DNA of 64,000 nt from Arcicella gelida (GTDB taxonomy: Bacteria; Bacteroidota; Bacteroidia; Cytophagales; Spirosomataceae): positions 124,001-188,000 of the forward strand of contig NZ_JAYGIL010000009.1 in assembly GCF_034931025.1 (NCBI RefSeq), written 5' to 3'. A model generated the notes under the pieces. The model worked only from the letters and a program-made list of their open reading frames with translations, ran no database searches and was not told where the DNA came from. A program made the translations under genes and the position numbers. This document shows, one piece after another, positions 42,301-51,468 of the stretch; the stretch's first letter is position 1; every line of letters starts with the position of its first letter.

Positions 42301-42640
42301 CTCTGATTTCCCTTTCGCTAGAAAGATGCAAGCCTACATTACTTTGGTTGAGGTCTTGTGTAGCATTATATACAAAAATCTTAGTTTTTGTAAATGGAGA
42401 ATAGCCTAATATTTCAGTAATTCTATCGAATTCTGATTCTGCTAATTGTGCAGCCAGCGTAGCGGTTTGTTGTCCGCCTTCGTAGAAGTAAATTTCAAAG
42501 TTTTGTGAAGCCAATACTTTCCATTTGAACGGACGGTATTGAATACGGTTTTTACCGAATGGTTCTTGTGTAGGTAAATAATTCTGAGCTAATGTGCAAA
42601 ATGTAGTCAGAATAAATATTATTGGTAAAAATTTTCTCAT
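39386..42640 (-). CDS. Large outer membrane protein: peptidase-MA-like, TolB propeller and surface-antigen barrel
   Basis: 1084 residues. Signal peptide ending LAQ. Residues about 50-280 resemble a gluzincin-like peptidase (KEVSHVFVHDMLYGG, SVPEWYMTGITAYISEGW). Residues about 290-600 form a TolB/WD40-like propeller (KFKISPDGAFIAYSRNELG, FDISDNGTTVVLSAISKGQNDLF, DDLSPQFVGNAGKIIFTSNRL). From about 720 to the C-terminal Phe is an Omp85/bacterial surface antigen-like barrel. Such fusions are conserved in Bacteroidota; role in envelope assembly is guessed. It is followed 17 bases later by the cotH gene, likely one operon. Confidence 0.85.
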   Translation of the reverse strand: MRKFLPIIFILTTFCTLAQNYLPTQEPFGKNRIQYRPFKWKVLASQNFEIYFYEGGQQTATLAAQLAESEFDRITEILGYSPFTKTKIFVYNATQDLNQSNVGLHLSSEREIREENLAKSRIEIAYSGNAESFKKQITKEVSHVFVHDMLYGGSIKESLQNSLLLSVPEWYMTGITAYISEGWNTEMDTYMRDAISNKYLKRPNLANGKEAELVGQSIWNYIAEKYGKDNIANILNLTRIIRNEQTSISSTIGMPFTRFLKDWREYYSVMNDAINNSNYQAPKYDFKIDENKFNSFDKISKFKISPDGAFIAYSRNELGKSSIEILDVKTKKKALLLTSGYKTLKQSVDYNTPLLSWTKGGTLAVIYENQGDMVLSVFTDITEKDLTGKFSARKILSNFDQIQDFDISDNGTTVVLSAISKGQNDLFLYEIARGRVQQLTNDLYDDLSPQFVGNAGKIIFTSNRLKDSLEVDKGTYKNVNSRFNLFLHEGKAKELAVKRLVDSLGTISRPIVSDGSTVYFLSDERGIKNIYRLVAGDSVVTQVSNFKNDVEDFDFAGSTNSLVYKFLEKSQEIIAYQAQADFETKNNVPYTLRNVRLYGMTQTNNNPIQTKTETPKTIPESATAVVKTPKLVLEKGEIDTNDYTFDITTVSKNAGQSGTEVPKNDKRNKVEKIILAKQNRKENIKIKAPTDYNNPFVVNNTDLDFMVDPLPQRGFGLKGTINMNDLLENHHLQGGIFLTPNLKNADLWGEYSYLANRVDYSIRFDRRSLSEETESTIKKYHFNRLSVSASYPINTNTRVIATPSFTANRFLDLRSLAAPDGVSTYLGGKVEFVYDNTISHGINMLEGTRFRARIEHYSGLSNSIDGFNRVFIDLRHYLKLGRGTIIAGRFSGGHSFGNAPKATVMGGMDNWLGIQYQDRTGDTNNPFNPTTADTKVPIADNKDLFLLDFATPLRGFNANRLSGTSHLLLNVEVRFPIAKYLYNGPIYNNFFKNLQLTAFTDVGSAWTGASPFSRRNGFNTVVKGPSTNPFQATVTDFRNPFLIGYGVGARTTILGYFVKYDLGWGLDNNEIKSPISYITLGYDF

Positions 42641-42747
42641 TGTTTTAGGACGAAGTTAAAAGGCATTTCTTCGTAAATTAATCATTACTCATAAAGGAAA
42701 CGAAAGGCATTTTTAATTGAATTTCCCAAAAGCAATGAAATCAGCAA

Positions 42748-43809
42748 TCACGAATTCTCAGCCCCTAAATATAACGAAGCAAAACGATTTATATTGACTT
42801 CCGAAGAAAGTTCTTTTCCAGTTACTAAAAAATCAACAAATTGATTAGCAAAATAAGGTGCTAATGATACTCCTTTTGAGCCTAAACCATTAAAAATGCC
42901 GATTTGTTGTAAATCAGGGTGCATTCCAACAAATGGGCGACGGTCTTTACTTGCAGGACGTACACCTGCTAAATGACTCACTACTTTCAAATCGGGTTTC
43001 ATTAATTTATGATATTTATCCAATAATTCTTTTTCTCCTTGTGGAGTAGTCTTAAAATCTAATTCATGCCAAGTATAAGTGGCTCCTAATCTGAAAGTAT
43101 TTTTCGACAAAGGAACGACAAATGCACCTTGACTGATGATTTCATCCAAATTAATTCCTTCAATGGTAATATCTAATACTTCACCTTTTACAGGATTAAA
43201 GGGTAAATAGTTGAAAAAAGGATTAAATTTTCCCTGAAAACCTTCACAGAAAATAGTTTTATAAGATTTAGAAAGGGCTTCTTCTGGATTTAATTTCTTC
43301 TCGATAAGGATGCCTTTTTCTTTAAAATATAACCTGAACGTATCTAACAGTATCTTTAAATCAACCCAACCCGATTGTTTGGTTGTAGCACCACCCCATT
43401 CGCTATTTACTAAGTTTTTGTACTTGATATTTTCAAATTCAAGGCTTGCAAAATCATCAAAATTTTCAGGAAGATTATCGCTTTTGAAATATTCTTGTAC
43501 TTGTTGATTGGGAAATGGACGATAAATTAAAACTTGATGAAAAAACTTTGCTTGTAAATCTTTTTCTAATGCTACATAAAACTGTTCAAGAAATGGGAAT
43601 AATTCATCTGCCATCCAAGTTTTAATCAGTTTTCTACCTGTAACAGGATTGAAAATACCTGCGGCTACTTTTGATGAAGAAGGTATTTCTGGAGCATCAT
43701 AAATCTGTACTTTTTTCCCTTTTTGAAGAAGTAAATAAGCCAACAAAGAACCTGCCAGCCCTTGCCCAACAATTACAAAATCTATTTCACTTGATTCTTT
43801 ATTCATCAT
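42748..43809 (-). CDS. FAD-dependent oxidoreductase (DAO family)
   Basis: 353 residues. The dinucleotide motif DFVIVGQGLAGSLLAYLLLQKG opens the chain; VAAGIFNPVTGRKLIKTW and GVRPASKDRRPFVGMHPDLQ ... GLGSKGVSLAPYFA near the end are like glycine/D-amino acid oxidases and the MnmC FAD domain. The substrate is unclear. It is transcribed away from the large OMP and towards it on the same strand, 108 bases apart. Confidence 0.88.
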   Translation of the reverse strand: MMNKESSEIDFVIVGQGLAGSLLAYLLLQKGKKVQIYDAPEIPSSSKVAAGIFNPVTGRKLIKTWMADELFPFLEQFYVALEKDLQAKFFHQVLIYRPFPNQQVQEYFKSDNLPENFDDFASLEFENIKYKNLVNSEWGGATTKQSGWVDLKILLDTFRLYFKEKGILIEKKLNPEEALSKSYKTIFCEGFQGKFNPFFNYLPFNPVKGEVLDITIEGINLDEIISQGAFVVPLSKNTFRLGATYTWHELDFKTTPQGEKELLDKYHKLMKPDLKVVSHLAGVRPASKDRRPFVGMHPDLQQIGIFNGLGSKGVSLAPYFANQFVDFLVTGKELSSEVNINRFASLYLGAENS

Positions 43810-43848
43810 TTATTGAGGTGTTTTTCACTATTTAATAAAATACTAACG

Positions 43849-44532
43849 TTATAATCTTTCCAATACACTTTTATGCAATTCAATCACAAAATTTACTTGT
43901 TCTTCTAAAGTCATGAATGAAGTATCCATCAAAACAGCATCTTCTGCTTGAATAAGTGGCCCTTCAGCACGGGTTGAATCAAGAATGTCTCTTTTCTTTA
44001 AATTCTCAATAATTTCTTCCAAATCAACTAATTCGCCTTTATCTAGTAATTCTTTTTGTCTTCTTTCAGCACGAATTACTGGGTCGGCAGTCATGAATAT
44101 TTTTACTTCGGCATCTGGAAAAACTTTTGTACCGATGTCTCTTCCATCCATAATTACACCACCATGCTTTGCCATTTGCTGTTGTTGTGCCACCATTGCT
44201 TTTCTAACAGCGGTAATTGCACTTACTTCAGATACCATTTCTGAAACATACATTTTTCTGATTTCACTTTCAACATTCAAGCCATTCAAATACACATCAC
44301 TTGCACCACGTTGCTCGTTGAATTGAAAGCTAATGTGAATTTCGTTAAGGGCTTTTTCTACTTCTTTAGGGTTTGTAGCAGTAACATGATTTTCATGAAA
44401 GTAAAGACTCACAGCACGATACATCGCTCCAGTATCAATAAAAGCATAACCTAATTTAGCAGCAACACGTTTTGCAGTAGTACTTTTTCCGCAACTCGAA
44501 TGCCCGTCAAGAGCAATAATGACTTTTCTCAT
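43849..44532 (-). CDS. cmk: Cytidylate kinase
   Basis: 227 residues from the ATG at 44532 (MRKVIIALDGHSSCGKSTTAKR); the frame is open to 44604 but those extra residues are unlike the family. The P-loop GHSSCGKS is at residues 10-17, followed by DTGAMYRAVSLYF and MDGRDIGTKVFPDAEVKIFMTA. Phosphorylates CMP/dCMP with ATP. The short gap to the FAD gene suggests cotranscription. Confidence 0.95.
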   Translation of the reverse strand: MRKVIIALDGHSSCGKSTTAKRVAAKLGYAFIDTGAMYRAVSLYFHENHVTATNPKEVEKALNEIHISFQFNEQRGASDVYLNGLNVESEIRKMYVSEMVSEVSAITAVRKAMVAQQQQMAKHGGVIMDGRDIGTKVFPDAEVKIFMTADPVIRAERRQKELLDKGELVDLEEIIENLKKRDILDSTRAEGPLIQAEDAVLMDTSFMTLEEQVNFVIELHKSVLERL

Positions 44533-44740
44533 TGAAAGATAATTTTCGAGGATAAAATGATAGAATGATAAGATAAATTGCTTTATTCGTCCGATAAAAA
44601 TCAAACCAGCAATATTTAAAGATAAACAAAGATACTGAAATGGGCAGTATTGAAGCCTACAGAATGTTTAAATATACAGATTAAAATTTCAGTTTGAACA
44701 CATTTCAGGTTAAATAATTGACTTTCAAAAAATAAAAATT

Positions 44741-46390
44741 ATGCAAGTAACAGGGAATATCATCAACATTTTTGAAAAAACAATCAAGTATGGCATTCTT
44801 GAAATTCAAGATGGAAAAATCGTATTTATAAAAATATTAGCCGAAGAAGCTGCAAGCAATACTCCTTATATTTTACCCGGTTTTGTAGATGCCCATGTAC
44901 ATGTAGAAAGCTCAATGCTTACTCCCGCACAATTTGCACGTTTGGCAGTTGTGCATGGAACGGTTTCAACAGTTTCTGATCCACATGAAATTGGCAATGT
45001 TTTGGGAAAAGCAGGAGTAGAGTATATGATTCATAATGCCAGACAAACGCCATTTAAGTTTTGTTTTGGAGCTCCGTCATGTGTTCCAGCCACTACTTTT
45101 GAAACCGCAGGAGCGATTATTACGCCAAAAGATATTGAAGAATTATTTCAACAATATGATGAAATAGGTTATTTGGCAGAAGTTATGAATTTCCCTGGAG
45201 TATTGAACGGAGATGGAGACATGTTGGCGAAAATAGCTTTGGCGAAATCATATAATAAACCTGTTGACGGACATGCACCTGGATTAAGGGGAGACGCTGC
45301 CAGAAAGTACATAGAAGCAGGTTGCCAAACCGACCATGAATGTTTTACTGAAGAAGAGGCATTAGATAAATTAAAGTATGGCATGAAAATCTTGATTAGG
45401 GAAGGTTCTGCTGCTAAAAACTTTGAAGCGCTGATTGGGCTGTTACCTGAATATTATAATGAATTGATGTTTTGTTCGGATGATAAGCATCCAGATAATT
45501 TGGTGGAAGGTCATATTAATTTATTAGTAAAAAGAGCTTTGGCGAAATATCCTTCACATTTATTTGAGATTCTAAAAGTAGCATGTGTAAATCCAGTTTT
45601 GCATTATCGTCTTCCAGTAGGGTTATTGCGTGAAGGAGATAGTGCAGATTTTATTTTGATAGAAAATATCCAAAATTTTGAAGCACTCCAGACGTATATT
45701 TCAGGCGAAATGGTTGCAGAAAAAGGTATTTCAAAAATTCCTAATTTAGCAAGCGAAATAGTTAATCATTTTGAATGTAGTTTTAAAACAGTTGAACAAT
45801 TTCAAGTAAAGGCAGAAGGAGAAAGAATTCAAGTCATAGAAGTGCTGGATGGACAACTTATTACTTTGAAACTAGAATGCCCAGCATTGATAGAAGAAGG
45901 CTTGGTTGTATCAGATTTAACAAATGATATTTTAAAAATAGCAGTTGTAAATCGTTATCATGATGCTCCACCAGCGATTGGATTTATTAAAAATTTTGGA
46001 TTAAAACAAGGTGCTATCGGGTCTTCTGTAGCACATGATTCCCATAATATTATCGTAGTTGGGGTAGATGACGAGTCTATTACTGAGGTGGTAAATATGA
46101 TTATAAAAGCAAGAGGTGGAGTTGCTACAATTTCAGAAAAAGGCGTAAAAAACCTATTAGAATTACCAATTGCAGGCATTATGTCGGGTGAAGATGGCTA
46201 TTCGGTAGCCAAAGAATATTCTGCGATTGATAGATTTGCCAAAGATTTAGGATGTACATTGAATTCTCCCTTTATGAGTCTATCGTTTATGGCACTTTTG
46301 GTGATTCCCAATCTTAAATTATCCGACTTTGGATTATTCGATGGAGAAAAATTTTCGTTCACTAGCTTGTTTGTTGAAAAAATTAACTAA
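44741..46390 (+). CDS. ade: Adenine deaminase
   Basis: 549 residues. LPGFVDAHVHVESSMLTP (metal His pair), SDPHEIGNVLG, DGHAPGLRGD, HECFTEEEALDKL, CSDDKHPDNL and the C-terminal SVAHDSHNIIVVGVDDESI identify AdeC, which converts adenine to hypoxanthine for purine salvage using divalent metals. Divergent from cmk with a 208-base AT-rich gap that shows no gene. Confidence 0.95.
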   Translation: MQVTGNIINIFEKTIKYGILEIQDGKIVFIKILAEEAASNTPYILPGFVDAHVHVESSMLTPAQFARLAVVHGTVSTVSDPHEIGNVLGKAGVEYMIHNARQTPFKFCFGAPSCVPATTFETAGAIITPKDIEELFQQYDEIGYLAEVMNFPGVLNGDGDMLAKIALAKSYNKPVDGHAPGLRGDAARKYIEAGCQTDHECFTEEEALDKLKYGMKILIREGSAAKNFEALIGLLPEYYNELMFCSDDKHPDNLVEGHINLLVKRALAKYPSHLFEILKVACVNPVLHYRLPVGLLREGDSADFILIENIQNFEALQTYISGEMVAEKGISKIPNLASEIVNHFECSFKTVEQFQVKAEGERIQVIEVLDGQLITLKLECPALIEEGLVVSDLTNDILKIAVVNRYHDAPPAIGFIKNFGLKQGAIGSSVAHDSHNIIVVGVDDESITEVVNMIIKARGGVATISEKGVKNLLELPIAGIMSGEDGYSVAKEYSAIDRFAKDLGCTLNSPFMSLSFMALLVIPNLKLSDFGLFDGEKFSFTSLFVEKIN

Positions 46391-46477
46391 TTTTAACATT
46401 GTGATAATAGAAATTCTGTTGTCCATCATCGACCAAAACTAAAAAAACTATTTCCATTGCTCCTTTTCAGGAACAAA

Positions 46478-46505
46478 GTCTCTTTTATTGAAGAGGCTTG
46501 TTTTT
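46478..46505 (+). terminator. Probable terminator after adenine deaminase
   Basis: GTCTCTT (46478-46484) and AAGAGGC (46491-46497) pair with one G-T; TTGTTTTT follows. Confidence 0.55.
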
Positions 46506-46540
46506 GTGCATTCCCCTGTTTTTTTAGAATTCAATTACAC

Positions 46541-46558
46541 AAACCCTAATTTGGGTTT
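46541..46558. promoter_or_regulatory. AAACCC/GGGTTT palindrome upstream of the susC gene
   Basis: AAACCC-TAATTT-GGGTTT, 66 bases before the susC ATG, followed by TTTGATTACA. It could be an operator or a small hairpin in the leader. Confidence 0.35.
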
Positions 46559-46623
46559 ACTGAAGTTTGATTACATTCTTTTGTAATATTTCTATTTTTA
46601 ATCAACCAAAACTAATCAACGAA

Positions 46624-49600
46624 ATGAGAAAATTTCTACTCATTACCTCCGTGTTTCTGTTGGCTTTAATCGGGCAAACTTATGCACAAGACAGGATTGT
46701 CACAGGTAAAGTGACAGCCACTGAAGACGGCTCAGTACTCCCTGGAGTAAGTATTTCTGTAAAAGGAACTTCAAGAGGAACTTCAACAGGATCTGATGGT
46801 ACATTTAAACTTAGTGTAGGAAACGGTGCTTCTCTTACGTTTTCCTTTGTAGGCTTTGAGTCTAAAACAGTAGCAGTGGGTAGCCAAACAGTTATAAATG
46901 TTTCGTTAACATCTAATGTATCCCAGTTAAGTGAAGTGGTAGTAACAGCACTAGGTGCATCTCGTGAAAAGAAATCATTAACTTATTCGGTACAAGAACT
47001 TAAATCTGATAAAATTACGGCTGCTCGTGATGCAAACGTAGGTAACGCACTAGCTGGTAAAATTGCAGGTGTTCAAGTACTTGGTCAATCGGGAGCAAAA
47101 TTTGGTTCTCCTAACATTCGTGTTCGTGGTGTAAATTCATTAACTGGAGGAGATCCTCTATACGTTGTTGATGGTACTCCTGTAGGAAGTATTGGAGATG
47201 TAAACATGGATGATGTTGAGAATTTGTCTGTACTTAAAGGACCATCTGCGACAGCACTATATGGAAACAGAGCTTCAGGTGGTGTAATTTTGATTACAAC
47301 TAAAAGAGCAAAATCGGGAGAAACTTCATTTAATATTAATCATAGTACAACTTTAGATATGGTAGGTCTTTTACCTGAATATCAAAATGAGTATGGTGGA
47401 GGTTATTCACAGGATTGGGATACATTTGCATACAATCCCGCCATCCATCCAGCAAGCTGGAGTTCTTTTAATGGTCAAAAGATTTTAGATTACTCCGCTG
47501 ATGAAAGCTGGGGTCCTAAAATGGATGGAACTCCTCACCGCTCAGCTTTTTCTTGGCAACCAGGTGCTGAATTTGGTCAATTAACGCCTTTCTCTCCTAG
47601 TCCAAATAACGTTAGAGATTTCTTTGAAAAACCTATCAGTAATAACACGAACTTTTCTTTTGCAAAAGGTGGCGAAAACTTTCAGTCAAGAATTTCTTAT
47701 ACGCACATTCAAACAAACGGTATCGTTCCGAACAGTCAGCAAATTAAGGATTACGTAAGCTCAAAAAATACTTATAACTTTAGTTCTAAGTTTTCTTCAA
47801 CTTTAGATATTACTTACTCTGCAACAAGAGCAAAGAATGTTCCTGCTGATAACTATGGGTCTTCTGGTAGTACTAACAATCCATCAGGTGCTGGCGTTGC
47901 CCTTTCAGGTTACAATCAAACGGTAGGTTCCTTCAACCAATGGTTTCAGAGACAATTAAAAATTGAAGATTTAAGAAATTATAAAAATCCAGATGGTACA
48001 TACCGTAGCTGGAATATCGGTGGTCCGCTTGATGCTAAACCTAAATATTGGGATAGTCCATATACTCAAGTATATGAAAGTACAAACTATAATAACAATG
48101 ACCGTATCTATGGTAGCCTAGGACTTAAGTATCAAATCACTGACTATCTTGCTGCTTCTATTACTAGTCGTCGTGACTGGAGATCTTACTACGGAGAAGG
48201 TAGAATCGCTTATGGAACACTAAATGCAGGTGGACTTGGAGCTTATTCTAACTACGCTACAACAAGTGTAGAAAATAACAATGAGGTTTTATTAGCATTT
48301 AACAAAACTTTCAAAAAGATTTCTGTACTAGCTAACGCTGGTGGGAATATTCGTTACTCAAAAACTAACGTATTACTTATGTCAACTGTAGGAGGTTTAA
48401 CAACTCCTGGGTTCTATAATATTGCGGCTTCAAAAGACAGACCAGCAGTAGGAAGTCAATTATTTGAAAGACAAGTAAACAGTGTTTATGGAAACGTAAG
48501 TGTAGGTTATGATAACTTTGCTTTTATCGAAGCTACTTTACGTAATGACTGGTCATCTACTTTACCAGATGCTAATAATGCCTACTTATATCCATCAATA
48601 GGTGGTAGCTTAGTGTTATCTGAATTATTACCTAAAAATGATATTGTATCGTTCGTGAAATTAAGAGGTAGCTTTGCTAAAGTAGGTACAGATGTTGGTC
48701 CTTATGCAACTGGGTTTACCTATTCTACAGGTAATGCATTTGGGTCTAATGCAACACAGTATTTACCAGCAAGATTACCAAATCAGCAATTGAAGCCAGG
48801 TCTTTCTTCTGCTTATGAAGGAGGTATTGATTTTAAATTCTTCAAGAATAAATTAAGCGTAGAAGTTACAGCATATCACAATGATAACAAAGATCAAATT
48901 ATTTCATTGCCTGTAGCTTCAACTAGTGGTTATTCAAGTGCATTAGTAAATGCTGGTTTAATTCAAACTCAAGGTTTTGAGGTGCATATTGGAGGTACTC
49001 CCGTATCTACATTGTCTGGTTTTACATGGGAATCTGACATAAATTTTGACCACAGTACTTCTAAGGTTGTTGAGCTATACCCTGGTTTAACAAACTATCA
49101 ATTAGGTGGACCAACTTGGAGAACATTAACTGTCAATGCTCGTGAAGGGGAACAATGGGGTTTATTAGTTGGTAAAGGCTATAAGCTTGATGCTAACGGA
49201 AATAAATTGATTGGTGCTGACGGTCATTATTTGGTGGAAGATAATAAGAAGTTGGGGTCTGCTTTGCCAAAGTTCAAAGGTGGTTTCTTAAATACATTTA
49301 CTTATAAAAATCTTTCGTTAAGAGTAAACATCGACTTTATTGTTGGAGGTAAATTTTTCTCTACAACAAGAATGTTCAATGCTTATTCGGGCTTAGCTGC
49401 TGAAACTGCTGGCTTAAATGAATTAGGTAAACCAAAACGTGACCCTGTTGCTGATGGTGGTGGTATTTTACTTGATGGTGTTACTGTAGATGGTAAACAA
49501 AATACAGTTCGTGTTGAAACACAAGAGCTTTATGAAGATAAATACTTTGGATTCAATGAAAGATGGATATTTGACCAGACTTATGTGAAATTGCGTGAAT

Positions 49601-49809
49601 TAGCTTTAGGGTATAATATTCCAAAAACAGTACTTGGTGGAAAAGTATTTAAGAGTGCGAAATTAGCTTTTATTGTACGTAACCCTCTTTTAATTTATAG
49701 CGCAGCAGGTGGAGGAATTGATATTTCTGAAGCTGAAGTATTCTGGACAGAAGGTGGACAATTACCTCCAGTACGTTCATTTGGTGTTAACTTAAATTTA
49801 GGTTTCTAA
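46624..49809 (+). CDS. SusC/RagA-family TonB-linked outer membrane receptor
   Basis: 1061 residues from the ATG at 46624; the frame is open to 46567 but MRKFLLITSVFLLALIGQTYAQ is the signal peptide. Carboxypeptidase-regulatory domain (VTGKVTATEDGSVLPGVSIS), TonB box-like EVVVTALG, plug with PLYVVDGTPVGSIGD and SGGVILITTKR, then a long barrel ending in NLNLGF. It imports an unknown ligand with the SusD protein encoded 46 bases downstream. No glycoside hydrolase adjoins it. Confidence 0.96.
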   Translation: MRKFLLITSVFLLALIGQTYAQDRIVTGKVTATEDGSVLPGVSISVKGTSRGTSTGSDGTFKLSVGNGASLTFSFVGFESKTVAVGSQTVINVSLTSNVSQLSEVVVTALGASREKKSLTYSVQELKSDKITAARDANVGNALAGKIAGVQVLGQSGAKFGSPNIRVRGVNSLTGGDPLYVVDGTPVGSIGDVNMDDVENLSVLKGPSATALYGNRASGGVILITTKRAKSGETSFNINHSTTLDMVGLLPEYQNEYGGGYSQDWDTFAYNPAIHPASWSSFNGQKILDYSADESWGPKMDGTPHRSAFSWQPGAEFGQLTPFSPSPNNVRDFFEKPISNNTNFSFAKGGENFQSRISYTHIQTNGIVPNSQQIKDYVSSKNTYNFSSKFSSTLDITYSATRAKNVPADNYGSSGSTNNPSGAGVALSGYNQTVGSFNQWFQRQLKIEDLRNYKNPDGTYRSWNIGGPLDAKPKYWDSPYTQVYESTNYNNNDRIYGSLGLKYQITDYLAASITSRRDWRSYYGEGRIAYGTLNAGGLGAYSNYATTSVENNNEVLLAFNKTFKKISVLANAGGNIRYSKTNVLLMSTVGGLTTPGFYNIAASKDRPAVGSQLFERQVNSVYGNVSVGYDNFAFIEATLRNDWSSTLPDANNAYLYPSIGGSLVLSELLPKNDIVSFVKLRGSFAKVGTDVGPYATGFTYSTGNAFGSNATQYLPARLPNQQLKPGLSSAYEGGIDFKFFKNKLSVEVTAYHNDNKDQIISLPVASTSGYSSALVNAGLIQTQGFEVHIGGTPVSTLSGFTWESDINFDHSTSKVVELYPGLTNYQLGGPTWRTLTVNAREGEQWGLLVGKGYKLDANGNKLIGADGHYLVEDNKKLGSALPKFKGGFLNTFTYKNLSLRVNIDFIVGGKFFSTTRMFNAYSGLAAETAGLNELGKPKRDPVADGGGILLDGVTVDGKQNTVRVETQELYEDKYFGFNERWIFDQTYVKLRELALGYNIPKTVLGGKVFKSAKLAFIVRNPLLIYSAAGGGIDISEAEVFWTEGGQLPPVRSFGVNLNLGF

Positions 49810-49855
49810 TCAAGAATTAAAGTATTTTTCTTTGATTCAATAAATATTTTTAAAG

Positions 49856-51304
49856 ATGAAAATATCAAATAAATATAAAATATTTGCACTAGCAGTTAGT
49901 TTGGGTATTTCTGCTGTTGCATGTACTCCGGATGATTTTGAGGATATGAATATAGATCCTAATAATCCAGCTACACCAAATACTGCTGGGCTTTTGACTG
50001 GAGCGTTACGAAATGTAGGTGCAATGGCAACGGATATTGTCCCGGCTCTTTATACACAACAATTTGGTGATATTACTTATATCGAAGAATCTCGTTATAA
50101 AACTATTAACTTTAGTTATAACGGATACTATGCAGCAGGACCTTTGAATGTGTACAAAACAATCATTGATTTGAATACAGCTGAATCAACCAAATCAACA
50201 GCTGCTGCTAACGGTTCAAATGCGAACCAAATAGCAGTTTCAAGAATTATGAAAGCCTACACTTACCTTTGGCTTACAGACCGTTGGGGTGATATTCCAT
50301 ATTCGCAAGCTTTGCAGGGTAGTGGTAATTTTAGTCCAGCTTTTGATTCTCAACAATCAATTTATAATGATTTGTTCAAAGAATTGAAAGAAGCTCAGGC
50401 TCAATTCGATGGTGGAAAGGCTGTTGTAGGTGATATTATTTTTAGTGGAAATGCTGCTCGTTGGAAAAAGTTTGCCAACTCTTTGCGTATGATAATGGCT
50501 TTACGTTTATCTAAAGTAGATCCTGCTAAAGGTAAAACAGAATTTGCAGCAGCTTTAGCTGATGGGGTTTTAGCTTCTAATGCTGAGAATATTAAATATA
50601 CATATCTATCAGAGTCTAACAATGAACACCCACTTTATAACAATTATATTGTTACAAATCGTAAAGATTATGGATTGAGTGATGTTTTTGTTAACAAATT
50701 GCTTGCAATAAATGACCCAAGAATTGCAGGAATGGCTGATAAAAATATCAATGGTGCTTACGCTGGAGTTCCTTATGGTGCCTTCCCTGCTGCTGCAAAA
50801 GCACAAGACGTTTCTTTAGCAGCAACTGCTATTCGTCAGCAAAACTCTCCTGTTAATGTTGTTACTTATGCACAAATTTTGTTTTCGCAAGCAGAAGCGG
50901 CTAAACTAGGTTGGATTTCGGGCGATGCAAAAGCTCTTTACGAAGCTGCTGTTAAGGCTTCAATTCAACAATGGATTGGTGCATCAGCAACTGATGCGGT
51001 TGTTTCTACTTATCTAGCACAAGACGCTGTAAAGTATAATGATGCTAAAGCGTTTGAATTAATCGCTACTCAGAAATGGATTGCATTATTCTATCAAGGC
51101 AATGAAGCTTGGGCTGAATGGCGTCGTACAGGGTATCCTGTATTAACTCCAGCTGCTAAGCCATTAAATCCTAGTGGACAAATTCCTCGTCGTATGGCTT
51201 ATCCTGTTACAGAAACTACCTTGAACAAAGTAAACTATGATAAAGTAGTTGCTACTCAAGGTCCAGATACACAGGATACTCGTGTGTGGTGGGATAAAAA
51301 ATAA
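49856..51304 (+). CDS. SusD/RagB-family nutrient-binding lipoprotein
   Basis: 482 residues. The lipobox ISAVACTPDDFEDMN is followed by DPNNPATPNT and TPR-like SusD helices; the SusD-like end GNEAWAEWRRTGYP ... RRMAYP is typical of the SusD/RagB starch-binding-like group, most like SusD-like_2/3. It caps the SusC channel on the cell surface. Cotranscribed with susC; a strong terminator follows. Confidence 0.95.
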   Translation: MKISNKYKIFALAVSLGISAVACTPDDFEDMNIDPNNPATPNTAGLLTGALRNVGAMATDIVPALYTQQFGDITYIEESRYKTINFSYNGYYAAGPLNVYKTIIDLNTAESTKSTAAANGSNANQIAVSRIMKAYTYLWLTDRWGDIPYSQALQGSGNFSPAFDSQQSIYNDLFKELKEAQAQFDGGKAVVGDIIFSGNAARWKKFANSLRMIMALRLSKVDPAKGKTEFAAALADGVLASNAENIKYTYLSESNNEHPLYNNYIVTNRKDYGLSDVFVNKLLAINDPRIAGMADKNINGAYAGVPYGAFPAAAKAQDVSLAATAIRQQNSPVNVVTYAQILFSQAEAAKLGWISGDAKALYEAAVKASIQQWIGASATDAVVSTYLAQDAVKYNDAKAFELIATQKWIALFYQGNEAWAEWRRTGYPVLTPAAKPLNPSGQIPRRMAYPVTETTLNKVNYDKVVATQGPDTQDTRVWWDKK

Positions 51305-51324
51305 GTTTTATCAAATAATCTATC

Positions 51325-51355
51325 AAAAAAGGTCGCTGTTCAGCGACCTTTTTTT
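51325..51355 (+). terminator. Terminator of the susCD operon
   Basis: AAAAAAGGTCGCTG-TT-CAGCGACC followed by seven Ts (51349-51355). Confidence 0.92.
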
Positions 51356-51468
51356 GTTTCATCATTTTTAAACATAAATTGAAAAGGAATACTTCTAACT
51401 CTTAAATCGATTGTCTATTTTTACTTAAAATTTACTAAAAACCAATTTAATACATTTCAAAACATACA

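Noticed and set aside
46541..46620. A TAnnTTTG promoter for the second susC gene
   Set aside because: The nearest words (ATTCTTTTG, TATTTTTA) do not meet the consensus with a proper spacing.
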